Origin: Gymnogyps californianus | Lineage: Eukaryota; Chordata; Aves; Accipitriformes; Cathartidae | Assembly (NCBI RefSeq): GCF_018139145.2 | Contig: NC_059481.1 | Location: 4,018,368 to 4,082,367 of the forward strand | Length of the DNA stretch: 64,000 nt | Reading direction: 5' to 3' | Shown here: in pieces, positions 1 through 10,950 of the stretch | How the letters are laid out: every line of letters begins with the position of its first letter | Position numbering within the stretch: position 1 is the first letter of the stretch | The notes under the pieces: generated by a model | The model's database searches: none | Told to the model about the DNA's origin: nothing | Seen by the model: only the letters and a program-made list of their open reading frames with translations | Position numbers and translations under genes: made by a program

Positions 1-3000
1 GAAGTCAAAGCCTGACATGCTCAGTTCAGTGAGAATACTTGTTACAACTCATGCATTTGGTAAGGCACCAAGTTCAACTGACTAAAATACATGTATCTCT
101 TTTAAACATAGAAAATTACTGCAATTCTACCCTCAAGTTTAATGACTGTCTTGACAGCTACAGCCTATACAAGACAATCCCAGATGAAGTGGCATGCTTT
201 GGTTGGACCCCTGGAGATTGCAAGAGCTTAATCATCGTGCACCTTTACAGGAGGTAGGTGAAAGAAACCCATAATCCTGTTCTATGTAGGTTCTGCTAAT
301 ATGCTCATCACTGCAGAACTGAATACCTTCAGGAGTGCATTAAAACAACACAACTAACAGGGTCATGGTTTTCCTCTCCCACACACTCTCCAGGGAATGA
401 GGCAAGTGTAGCACAGTATCTTGTTTTAGAATTGTTTATGTTATTAAATACAACCATGTTAGAGAAGGCAGGGTCAAAGGCATGTGCCTCACTGAACAGA
501 AAGACCGTAACAAACCACAACTCTATAGGTGCCTGTAAAATTTACTCTACAATCACAAATTGTCCCAAACAAAAAAATAAATACAGTTCTCTACAAACAA
601 GTTCTACTGATTGCAGAAGGCTACCACAAAAGTAACCACAAGGAAATGTTTCTGTTAAAAGCGTACAGAACAGTTATGGACATTACTTTTGCCTTCACAA
701 CAGACATCCTCTTGGGCAGAGCAAAGCAGTTCCCCTTCTGTCACATCAGGCTTTTACAGACACACATGCAATGGTCTGCCACTTTGCACCTTCTGCAGCC
801 ACCTTCTGTACGAGTGCACATGGACTATAGCATGTTTTTAAATGAACTGAAAGCCTAGATTATGGAACACCTTTTGCAATATACAGATTCAGCAGCATCT
901 GCAAGTGTGGATGGTGACCACAGCATAGCTAAGTAAGTATGAACAGGGACAGTATTTCAATAGCAATTAACTTGTGTAAAAATTATTCCAAAACCCAAGA
1001 AGCTTGTAATTTGCAGCTTCATCTGCACGAATTCATTTGTTCAACCCAGGCCCATAGAATTCTCTTGAAATTATTATGGAGTCTTTAACTTTTTTACTTT
1101 GGATACACCTAAGACAGAAAATAACACTTTGAGAAAAAAAACAAACTCCTGGAAAAGACTTAAGCAAATGCTGCTTTCAAACAGGCACATACAAGAGGCC
1201 AATTATTTCAAAGTTTGTGAAATAATCTAAGCCACTTCTGTGTTTTACTTCCATGTCTCTATCTAGGTACACGCATTTAAATCTCTCACTGCTTAAACAT
1301 CATTACCTTAGAAAAAGCCAACACACATACAACCAAAGTAGCAAAGGCACAGAACATCACTTCAAATGGTTACAAACATGAATGCAGATGTGGCATCATA
1401 GTTCTTACGCTTCTTATGGTCAAGTTCTTTTGGTCAAGTTTTTACAGCCAGTCATTCTTCAAACTATTTAATCTACACAAAATGTCCCAACTGCCGATTC
1501 TGATGTGTGAAATTGCACATTACCCTTGGAAAAACAGGTTTATCAGACTCTCTTATCAGTTGCCACAACTTCATCCGCTCCCCTTACCAAACAAAGGCAG
1601 CAGGCTACTTGTTGTCTAGTATAACATAACTACACAGAGATAAAATAAGAACTTTTAGCATAAAAGCAAAAAAGGCACTTTTCTGACAAAAACAGTTATT
1701 GATCGTCACTGTGAAGCAACATTTTATTCACCAGGTTATCATCACAATGCAGCATGCCATCTATCCATTCAAAGAAATTCACAGAGAAGACAAACACTCT
1801 TAATACTTTTGTATGGACCCAAAGTAAAATCCACCAAATGTTAACGTACTGCTGCTCAAACACAACTCTTAAGTTAACACTAAGCGTGATTTAGCTAACA
1901 GCATAGCAAGTGACAGTTGTTCAAGAGCAGTGTGCAGTCTCTGAAAATGAAAACTGTTGTTGAGGGCCAACCCAGTTAAGTGAGCTAAGGAACATTCCTT
2001 TGCCAATGCTATTAACATCAACAAATAAAGTTACAGATCATCCACACTGAAAATTGAGCAAAGAACACAGCACCACTGAAGACTCAGTGATCTGCTTATC
2101 AGGAAGAAGGTTGTAGAGCCGAGACTAGAATTCAGATTTTTACCGTAGCACCTCGCAGCAGTCGGATCAACCTACCTTGCTCCTCACACACAAAAACCCC
2201 ACTGTATGCTTGTACTCTCGTCTTGACAGTTGTCAGAGGATGGTTGTTTTCAAGCCCTCAGCCACAAGGGGTTCTCTTCTTTAATGCATGCATTATATAT
2301 GCACTCAAGCTGGCAATGGTTTATCTAATAAGCAGTTAGACACATGCACTAAAGAGAAAGGTATTTTGCAAATCTGATTCTCCAATACTCTTTCTTTACC
2401 AGCAGCACAGTATCTTATGTGCCCAAATTCCTGAAGGAAGTCTGGTTACTTGAAACAAATTATCAACTCGTTCTAATCATCAAGAGTTATTAATCACCTA
2501 CTTCTGCAACTATACAGACAAGTACATTCAGAAAAGGTATCATCAACATTAGTGTCACAAAGCCAGAGCAGCAAGAAATGGCTTCTAATATGGCTAGAAC
2601 TGAAGAAGTGGTTATAACTAAGTTACAACAGGTCACTCTCTCCCGGACTTAACTTGAAAAAGAAAAGCTTCCTAGCAGACCTGCTCTTGCCTTTATCACT
2701 TAGACAGTTACTCCACAGAATGCAAAGTCTGATGTCACTTCTGCTGTCACCCAAAAATCCAGGCTTCCCCTTCCTCCTCTTCATTCTCTTTACCTTCAGG
2801 AATTTACATGTTTCAAGTGTTCAAATCACTCACCCGCCCTTCAAAAGGCACTGTGCCCTTTCCCCCTTTCTGAAAACAACTGTCCCCTTTTCTGCCTTTT
2901 CCCTTTACAAACTTGCCCTGCTCCAGACACATCTGCAGATACAAGGATTTTTCATTCTCACTCACTGTTAACAGAGGTCCTGCTGCTCTACTGCTCTTAC

Positions 3001-4073
3001 TCCCGAGTAGCACTCCAGCCACCACCCGCCAGGTTCCCGAGCTCTCCCCTTACAGCAACAGGTACACAGCTGCCCTGACAGCTGCTTAGTCACTGGCCTT
3101 CAGATTAGAGCCATTTAGATGGAACTTTGTCCCCCACATGCAAAATTTCAGTACCACGGAGTTCAACCAATGTTTACCATTAATAAGTTAAATACCACAC
3201 TCTTACCACAGTTATTTCCTACTTCAAAAATTCAAGGAAGCCTGTGGTCTCTTGAACACCACTGCACAGCAACATTTTAATTTTTTTCTGATGCCACTAT
3301 ACAAGTTCTGACAGAGCTTATATTTGTGCCTTTCTGAATACATACTGAAAAAGCTATTGCAAGATCTGCAACCGTACTGAACTCTTTCTCTCAGAGGGGT
3401 TAAAAAATTAAAGATCTGGCAGAAAGAAGAATACCGTCCAAACTAAATCTCAAGAAATCACACACTAATGGCTCTACAGTACTTAATACACCAGATTGTC
3501 TTGTATGCATGAGATAACAAAAAAGAAACAAAACACGTAAGGTCATTATTTTAATACCACAATTAAAGATTACAGCTGGAAGCAAGAAATCAGTAAACAT
3601 ACACTGACTGGTATGCTTGTTTCCAGCAAAGATCAACTGAGAACTATTCTGATCATATTAGCTTCAACTGTACTGAATACAGGCAGGCTGATATAAGATC
3701 TAAATGTTAAATAGCCTCTCCTTACTATAATCAGTCATTTAATTTTCCAGTTGTCTTCCGTGAGCTGGTGACAGGCCATTTTCACTTCTCCTACAGAGCT
3801 TGCAGCTCAAGTAATACAGTGGAATGCTTACTAAATCATAAACTATCATATCTCTTAAAAATGGCATATTACCATTCATAGTCTAAAGAAAAAAAAAAAA
3901 GAAAAAAGTCAACTTCAGCCAGGAATTCAGGGGTTTATAAATTTTCAAAACTAAAGGCAAACAACCTGACAGTACTGAACAGTAGTCCACACTGAGGCAT
4001 AACTGAAATAGCAGTTATTTCTGTTAATCAGCTTCTACAAACATTCGTTCCTATACAGAAGTTTTGCCCCCTC

Positions 4074-4090
4074 TTTTTTTTTTTTTTTTT
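4074..4090 (+). repeat. Poly-T tract
   Basis: Seventeen T in a row, read as poly-A on the minus strand. No flanking element that would explain it as a retrotransposon tail was recognised. Confidence 0.9.
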
Positions 4091-4944
4091 AATAATACTA
4101 TTTAGAGAACTGCCTCCATCATTGTATCTTCCATTCTCCTGAAAGGAATTTGATTTTACAAGTAAACAAACAAACTACTTCAGTTAGTCTAGTCCAGTTG
4201 TCTCTATTTAGCTGTCACTGTGACAAACCAGACACTCATGTCAGCCCACCAGACTGATGCTGGCTTGGGTATTCCACACAGGAGCGATCCCAAGTGCCGC
4301 TGAGGACTCAGCCAGCACTTGGCAAGCAGCTCTCTGTCGGCAGCGCTGGCTTCAGCGGTCTTCCCCAGCACTCAGTCATTCCTATGCCCTCTGTTGTGAC
4401 AGTACAGCTGTTCGTGCAGCCACACAGTGAACCAGACTGGGAAATGATCCAGATTAACAATAACCCAGTGAAGAATTTTTACATGCCAGCCAGGTCCTTA
4501 ATCCAGTAAACTCAATTTTGGCCACCTCACAAGGCACATAGCCTTTCCTGGTCTGTGAGCAACAGCAGTATTACAGAGTGCACAGGACACAATCATACTT
4601 TGTTCTTCCTAGCAATCATAGTTTTTAATTCATGTTGAGGATATCAACACGTCATCAATACACAATATCCCCTGGCATAACACAGAAAAAACACCTGCAG
4701 ATACATTCTAGTCTGAGTAAGTCTGACAGAATGAAGTTACTCTTTTTTGGGAACACACTTGATCAAGTCCATTAATAACTTCTGATTTTACAGAGTTCCA
4801 CTGTAGACAGACTGCCATGATGAATTTGGAAGTGCAACCTTATCTTGCAGAATAGAATACACTATCTAGACTACTCCCTTATTTTTCTCATTTCATTGAC
4901 AAAAAGCTTTGACAGAAGAGCCAAAATCTTAGCACACTTCAACA

Positions 4945-4969
4945 CCCCCCCCCCCCCCCCCACCCCCCC
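4945..4969 (+). repeat. Poly-C tract
   Basis: A run of 17 C is followed by A and a further 7 C, continuing into an A run. On the minus strand this is a G-tract. It is length-unstable sequence inside UBE2Q2 intron 1. Confidence 0.95.
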
Positions 4970-6206
4970 AAAAAAATAAATCAAGAGTAGCAATACATAC
5001 TCTTGCTTCTTGTAGCATAAGGTAGGTCTCTGGTAAGGCCAACTACCAGTACTCCAATTTTGACACAAAGTAAATACCGTTGGCAACACAAATCAAAGGC
5101 AACCATCACATACAATCAAATGCCTGTTACACAGTAGCCCTACTGTAAGTTAGTCTCTTAAAAATTAGTGAGTATGAAGAAACATGCAGAAATTACCAGG
5201 TATCTTTCAGTCTTTTACAAAAACCTCCTGAACAGTTAACATGAGGAAGCATGCTAAGTAAAAAGAATATAATTCTTTTTATAAAACTTCTCTTAATTAT
5301 CAAAGTGCAGGGAGAGCTCTTTTGAGGACCACAACAGTCCCAGTTCTGAAATTATTGTATCATTAACTCACATGAGAAACCCATTTGAAATAAGCGCAAT
5401 TTCCTGTACATTAAAACCTCAACATAAGCCAGCATTTATATCTGAAGTCCACCACTGTGGCTTTGTAGGATATTTTAGGAGCACTTCATACATTATAGAG
5501 GGGACAGAACAACTGCCTGCAAAGTCCCAAAGTACTGGTTACAGCCTTTGACACATAGCACAACTAAGCTGTGGTGTCAGAAAGTAAGGTCCTATGTCTT
5601 CCAGACACAAAAGATTCCTCCTACTCCTTTTTGCAATATTCTTTTTCCAATTACAGTCTTGGCATACAAAGAGAAGTTAAAATCCTCACTCTTTTCGTAT
5701 TTTTCTTGTTTGCTTAATTTTGGTTTGCTAAATAAAACAAGACTAAACTTCTTAATTTCTACTGCATAAATTATATTTGAAAATAGTTACTTGAATGCCT
5801 TTTTTAAAAAAGACAAGTATATGTAACTCTAGTTCGAAAAGTACATATTATGACGATAAAGCTGTATATACTTTTATTTAGTCCTGGTATCCATATGCTG
5901 CAAGACAAAGGTCAACTTCACTACAGAATGTCTAATGATCTAAAAAAAAAAAGTATCTGTGGTTTGAACTGAATGCCTCATTCATTATGTGGTTAGTTCT
6001 GTGTACAAATAAAAAAACCTTTTTAAAAGGTTATCAGCTGTCTAGGCATTAGCTAGGAGTGTATTTAATATTAAAATTTTATGCCTTTGAAGAACTATTG
6101 CATGTTCTAATACACACTCACTTTCTGTATATACCCAACTTGTCAAAAGGTTCACAGGTAATATCTTTTCATCCATTCTGGTTTAGAAGGGAAAAGTCTT
6201 CTCCCA

Positions 6207-6355
6207 TCAACTGCAGTTATCTGTAGACAGCAATCTTTTCAAGTCTTTCACAGCAGCTTCTAACTCCGATTTAGCAGCAGGGTATTTTTCAGTGAAAGCA
6301 GAAGGTACTTCTTCCCAGCAGAGAAGCAAGAGTATACTGGAGTCAGCCATATCAC
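6207..6355 (-). other. Candidate terminal exon, unrecognised (low confidence)
   Basis: An open block of 48 codons follows a TTCAATTCAG acceptor on the minus strand and ends at TGA (6209-6207). It would begin in a split codon and its translation includes SELEAAVKDLKRLL, which looks like an amphipathic helix. A preceding open block (6463 to 6540-6542) can be joined in phase with a GCAG/GTAGAA donor across a 107-nt intron. A still earlier block (about 6590-6681) reads LSDLRHSIPKGVLELFNLLL but would need an intron of only about 40 nt, which is too short for a vertebrate. I know no protein that matches. Open runs of this length also occur by chance, so this may be nothing. Confidence 0.2.
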
Positions 6356-9300
6356 CTGAATTGAATTGTTAATCTATGAAGGATATCACTGTACATCAGA
6401 GCCCAGTATCTGTTTGGGGCAAAATCTGCTCCCACTCAGAGCTGGCGCAAACCCCGTTCTACCTGCAAGTGCTACCTGAGGACGCAGAATTTCAATAGCA
6501 GTTTCATGTATGGGTGGAGAGATATTAATACCCAGTTTCCCTCTGAAGAGATTATATAAAAAATACAAGATATTTTACAGCAGTCCAAATCAGTCCTTGT
6601 TCTTGCAATAACAAGAAGAAGATTGAATAATTCTAACACACCCTTTGGAATACTATGACGTAAGTCTGATAAGGTACCAAACTGAAACTACAGATTGCCT
6701 TGAAAGACACTTACCTAAAGGTATGATCAATAAACACACTCCTCTAAGTAAGGCCACTGTTTTGATACTATTTCAAAAAACATGCAGAACGGGACCAGGA
6801 TAAATACATATACTTTGTAAAGGACACTGGTTTATTGAACTTGATTAATTGGAACGTTGCTGTTAAATAAAAAGAAAACCTGAGAAAAACAGAAATAAAA
6901 CTCCAGAATGGAGACACTGCTGTTGGCGTAACAAAATGGGAATGTGAAGGTACACAGCCTGAACAAGTTCAATAATTAGACAGTTCTCAGGAATAAGCAG
7001 CAATGTTTCTGACAGGGATGACTCCACCCTAAAGTGCCTCCCTTAAAATAATCTGATTAACCACTTAAGTTCCAATACGGGTCATTACCAGAGATAACGA
7101 AGGACAGACTTGGGCTAAGTTTGCCCGTCACTTTATGAAACAGAAGAGCGATCGAGTAAAACATATCCTGCTTTAATTTCAAGCATTGCTCAGTATCACA
7201 GGTAGACTATTCCTAGGATGCTGCAGCAAAGGCTTAACTTGGACAGTGCTACAAACTCATACTGCAGACAATCAGAAAATCATCTCAGTGAGACGTTCAA
7301 GGGCAGACTTCTACTCAAACTGTGGAATTTAGTCTAGGAAACTTGTAGAGATCCATGCAGTTCCTAAGCAGACATTCTCCCTCACCTCTCCAGGAGAATG
7401 TTTCCTCTTTCCTCTGCCTTCTCTCTCTAGACTGGAGAAAAGAAAGAGATCCATTGTGAAGATCAGAGCAACTTAGTTATCAGGTCTCTTTTCAGACTTA
7501 GTGCAGAAGCTACTGGAAGCTTCCTTCCCTACCAGATTTTTCTACACCCAGTAACTTCAGCATCTGTACACACTGCTAGACAGCTTTCGTTTTAGGTAAA
7601 ATACTGAGGTACCCAAACAGAACCACAAAGAAAAAAAGTGGTTATGGAGCTTTGTGGTTACTCTTCCCCTTCACAGGATTCTTGAGCGTCCAGATGCACA
7701 ATCTACTGTAAGCTTTTGCTGAGTAAGGTAAATGTCCTGGCTTGATCAGTATTGTAGGGGTTAAACTGGTTAGAAGAAGCAAACAGCTAAAGTTACATAT
7801 TTGCACCGCAAATCCAGAGCACTAAGATAGCAGCTTCTGATGCAGAGGGTGAGTCTCCTCAAGAAAACATATTTACCAACAACTTTATAGCCTTACCAGC
7901 TTTTGCATGCTACTACCACCATTTGAAGTTCTAGTTCCCACAGTACCTGCAGATCCACTGAAGCACAGTAAACAAGACTCATGCTTGTCTAGTTTACAGT
8001 ACCTACAGAAAAAACCTGGAGGTAATTAGGAGTCAGAGCCAAGAGATTCAATTGGGGGGTGGGGGTGTTGAATAAATCACTTTTGTCACACTTAGAGTAA
8101 CACTTGTGTCCAAAAACTAGGACAGAAGTCCAGAGGTCAGCTTTCTCTTTTTGGCTCTGTCATCTGCTGCCCATTTGTTTCAAGAGAGCCACCTCTGCAT
8201 CTCAGGTTGCCCTCTCCCATTTATTTTTAACAGATAGGGAAAATAGCCACCTACCTCAAAGGGCCAAAAATTAGTCAACATTGGAAAGCAAAAAGCTGCT
8301 CACAGACAACTGTGAAACAGAAGTTTCAAGAAGCTCAGACACAACCTTTTTTCAAAGCAGAAGTCTCAGCTCTAAGGTTTGAAACAGCTCTTTTCCTGTT
8401 CTTTTTGCAAGTTCATATGCCACAATTCTAATGGCATGCCAAAGACCTCTTGACCTTTAGTGCAAGTGACTGTAATAGCAGATTGCAGACACTGTTTCCT
8501 CATTAATACATAAATAAGCCAAGAGTGACCTAAGCCTGTTTCTTGCTTACTCAGACACACCTCAACCAAAGGCCTACAAGTAAGCGGGCATATTTCTTTG
8601 CAAGGTAAGAAAGAACTACTATCAAAAGTAACTACGACAAAAGCAGCCTCAGAAGTAGATATACACCACAGCACAAATCCAAGGCAACAAAAACTTCAAG
8701 CCTCACTACCAGCTTCCCTGTTAGGTGTCACTTGACAAAGCAGAAATAACTCATCAAATTCAACTGGCAACTGAGGGTGCACAGCCAGACTTCTCAGCAA
8801 TAAAACAGTCTACTAAACAAAAAATATTTAAAGGAAGTCACACAATCCATCATCTGACAAGTCGTGTCTAAAAACAAGAACACGAAAGCATCTTGCTTAT
8901 TTTACCACAGAAAACATCTTATGTCTTACAAGTATATAAAAGTGTCCGGTAAAACAAACACCTGTCCCAGGACCACAAAACTGACTTCTCCTGACAATTA
9001 ACTTTGAAACCTGAAAGGTCTTCTTAACAAGTCTCCTTTAATTTAATAAAGTTACTTTAAGACAAGTAGGGATCCGATCAAGATTATTAGATGTGCCTGG
9101 TTTGCATGCACATTTTCATCATTCAGTACTCAAATATTTACATTTACATGCCTGTTACTACCTCCACACTATCTGTTTGAAACTTTCATCCTTTTACAGG
9201 CAAAAGGCAAAAAAGCTCTAGAGCTTATCTTCCTCAAACCCAAATGTACTAACCCTATTTTCACTCAGTCAAAATTTTTCGATACTCTACTCTTAAGCTG

Positions 9301-9532
9301 AATCTTGATAAGGCATTTAAATCCACTTATAACTACGGCCAGTCCAATAAAAATGAACCTTCAGCACTTTCCTGTACATGAGTCACAGATGCCAATATAT
9401 TCAAATCCTTTGGCAAGTTTAGGCCCTAAACTTTTAAAAACACAGAGGATTTTTACCATGGCACACAACACTGAACGTTTTATTCTGCTTGCCTCCCACT
9501 CATTTAAAACAAACCAACCCCAACGAATTTTT

Positions 9533-9559
9533 GGGGGGGGGGGGGGGAGGAGTGGGGGA
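9533..9559 (+). repeat. Poly-G tract at the CpG-island shore
   Basis: Fifteen G in a row are followed by AGGAGT and five more G. It lies about 180 bp left of the CpG island, in UBE2Q2 intron 1. On the UBE2Q2 sense strand it is a C-tract, so any G-quadruplex would form on the template strand. Confidence 0.93.
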
Positions 9560-10430
9560 CAAAACAAAACACAGCAATGAGAAATCCCAAAACAAACCGC
9601 AGGTAGAAGCCCCTCAGATCCGACAAGGCTGCTCATGCTCCCTTCACAAGTTTAACCACCACCATTATGATCAAACAACTATTCGGCAGGAGACCAGAGG
9701 CACTATTTTATCCCTCCACGACGGCAAGAATGAAAAGTTTCCCCGTCCTTCGTACCGCCGCGGCCTCCCGAAGCGGCCACCCCCGCTGAGCCTCACGGGC
9801 TGACCCCCACGGGGGGAAGGCTCGGCCGCCACCCAGGCCCGCCCGTGCGGCGTTTCCCCGCCCGGGTCAGGGCGGGCCGCCCGGCTCCAGGCCGCGGCGG
9901 TGTGGCGCACTCAGTAAAGCGCTCACCCTCCATCTCCCTCCCGGGCTCCCACCTCCCGGGGCAGGGAGGAAAACACTCCCCGTACCCCGCCGAGACGCCG
10001 CAGGGACGGGGGAGGCAGGGAAGGGCCCCTCTGCTCTCCCCGTCGCCCTTCCGCTGCCCCGGGGACGGCCCCGCGGCGGGGAGCCGGCCCGGGGGCTCTC
10101 GCCCCGCTGCCCCGGGCCCGGCCGCCCTTTGTTCCGGCTCGCGGCTCCCGGCCCCGAAGCAGGCGGCGGCAGGCGGCGCGGCGGGCCGGGTCCTTCCCCC
10201 GCACCCGCCGCCGCGCCTCCCCCGGAGGAGCCCCCCCGGAGGGGCTGCCGGGCCCCCGCCTCGGCGGGGAGGAAAAGGCCGGGGGCGCCCGCTCCCTAAC
10301 TTTTGTTATGGTCGCGGTGGGGACGGGGTGGGGAGGAGACACAGAACCTCGGGGGGAAGCGGGCCCGGGCGCCTCGGCAGCCCCCCGACCCCGGCCCCCG
10401 CGGCGGGCGGAGGCCCCGATCCCCCCCCGG

Positions 10431-10441
10431 TGCTGAGTCAC
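10431..10441 (+). promoter_or_regulatory. NF-E2/MARE-like site in UBE2Q2 intron 1
   Basis: TGCTGAGTCAC is an NF-E2/MARE-type element, an AP-1 core TGAGTCA with the TGC half-site extension. It lies about 100 bp inside intron 1 and within the CpG island. The family knowledge is that CNC-bZIP/small Maf heterodimers (NF-E2, NRF2) and AP-1 bind such sites. Occupancy here is an inference. Confidence 0.4.
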
Positions 10442-10537
10442 CCCCGCGGCGGGGCTGCGCCCCCTCCCCGCGCCCCGCAGACAATGGCGAGGGCGGGCCG
10501 TGCCCCGGCCCTCCCCCGCCGCCCCCGGCCCCCGCAC

Positions 10538-10723
10538 CGTGATGTTGCAGTGGATGGTGAGCGGCGGCGGCGGCTGCGGGCTGGAGCCCGGCGGCGGCGG
10601 CAGGAGCACAAACTGGCAGTGGAGCTCGTCCAGCTTCCAGGAGACGATGCGGAAGCGCTCGTGGTCCTTGTCGAAGATGGACTCGAGGAACTTCAGCTCG
10701 GCCTTGAGCCCTGACACCGACAT
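10538..10723 (-). CDS. UBE2Q2: UBE2Q2 coding exon 1 (N-terminal 62 codons)
   Basis: This is the first coding exon of ubiquitin-conjugating enzyme E2 Q2. The protein accepts ubiquitin from E1 and transfers it to substrates; the Q family carries an N-terminal RWD-like region ahead of the C-terminal UBC fold. The exon reads 62 codons, starting [13 protein letters not shown] and containing [17 protein letters not shown], both very close to vertebrate UBE2Q2 as I remember it. It ends in HCNIT, followed directly by a GTGCGG donor, so the intron is phase 0. The ATG context is good (A at -3). A proline-rich stretch around residues 42-54 sits where the mammalian protein has a different, less proline-rich linker. 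UBE2Q1 is excluded because its N-terminus is longer and differently worded. The catalytic cysteine domain is encoded by later exons to the left of the window. Confidence 0.93.
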
Positions 10724-10950
10724 CCTGGCCTCATCTCCGGGCTCGGGCCTGCGCCGCCTCGCTCGCTCTGCCGCCGCCTCCCTCCGCCTCAGCCCGGCCC
10801 GACCCTGGCCCCGGCCGCGCCTGCGGGGCGGAAGATGGCGGGAGGGCGGGGGGGGCCGGGGCAGCCCCAGCCGGCGGGGGGACGGCGAGCGCGGCGGCAG
10901 CTCCCTTTGTACCAGCCTCCTGCACCCACTCGCTCGCTTAAAAGGGCAAC
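10724..10950 (-). promoter_or_regulatory. UBE2Q2: UBE2Q2 5' UTR and core promoter region
   Basis: The stretch just upstream of the UBE2Q2 start codon is extremely GC-rich and has the usual parts of a housekeeping CpG-island promoter. There are GC boxes at 10825-10831 and about 10843-10851, and a YY1-type AAGATGGCGG element at 10832-10841. A weak TTTTAA-like element lies near 10938-10944. No strong TATA box is present, so dispersed initiation is expected. The exact start site cannot be read from sequence. The reading frame of exon 1 stays open upstream through this region, but no in-frame ATG precedes the called start. Confidence 0.7.
10832..10842 (+). promoter_or_regulatory. YY1-type motif in UBE2Q2 5' UTR/promoter
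   Basis: The sequence AAGATGGCGGG matches the extended YY1 consensus AAnATGGCGGC at all but its last base. It lies 109-119 bp upstream of the UBE2Q2 ATG, next to a GC box. The motif reads 5'-3' on the plus strand, opposite to UBE2Q2. Confidence 0.55.

Larger units (their letters stand above)
1..10537 (-). other. UBE2Q2: UBE2Q2 intron 1 (proximal part)
   Basis: Inferred from the phase-0 donor at 10537/10536 and the leftward direction of UBE2Q2. The sequence is AT-rich apart from the CpG-island edge. I looked for the next conserved UBE2Q2 segments (the ESYP / IWFVDSEDPNL block and the LDVEMLDQPLP block) on the minus strand and did not find them, so exon 2 appears to lie beyond position 1. Inside are homopolymer tracts, one weak MIR-like patch near 8165-8260, and the unrecognised open blocks at 6207-6681 described separately. 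Otherwise nothing supportable was seen between 1 and 6200 or between 6690 and 9500. Confidence 0.6.

Noticed and set aside
6710..6780. Possible minus-strand exon ending TTTAG/GTAAGTG
   Set aside because: The donor is good, but the intron to the next open block would be about 33 nt and no phase joins without a stop.
7909..7973. Possible small minus-strand exon with a good CTG/GTAAGG donor
   Set aside because: It is only about 20 codons, open in two frames, and has no partner exon of matching phase.
8372..8674. 100-codon minus-strand open frame in UBE2Q2 intron 1
   Set aside because: The translation matches nothing known, and another frame of the same DNA looks equally protein-like over a short stretch, which shows how weak such impressions are.
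9885..9960. tRNA-like GTGGCGCACTCAGTAAAGCGC string at the island edge
   Set aside because: It recalls a D-arm/A-box, but no matching B-box, anticodon stem or acceptor pairing could be drawn.
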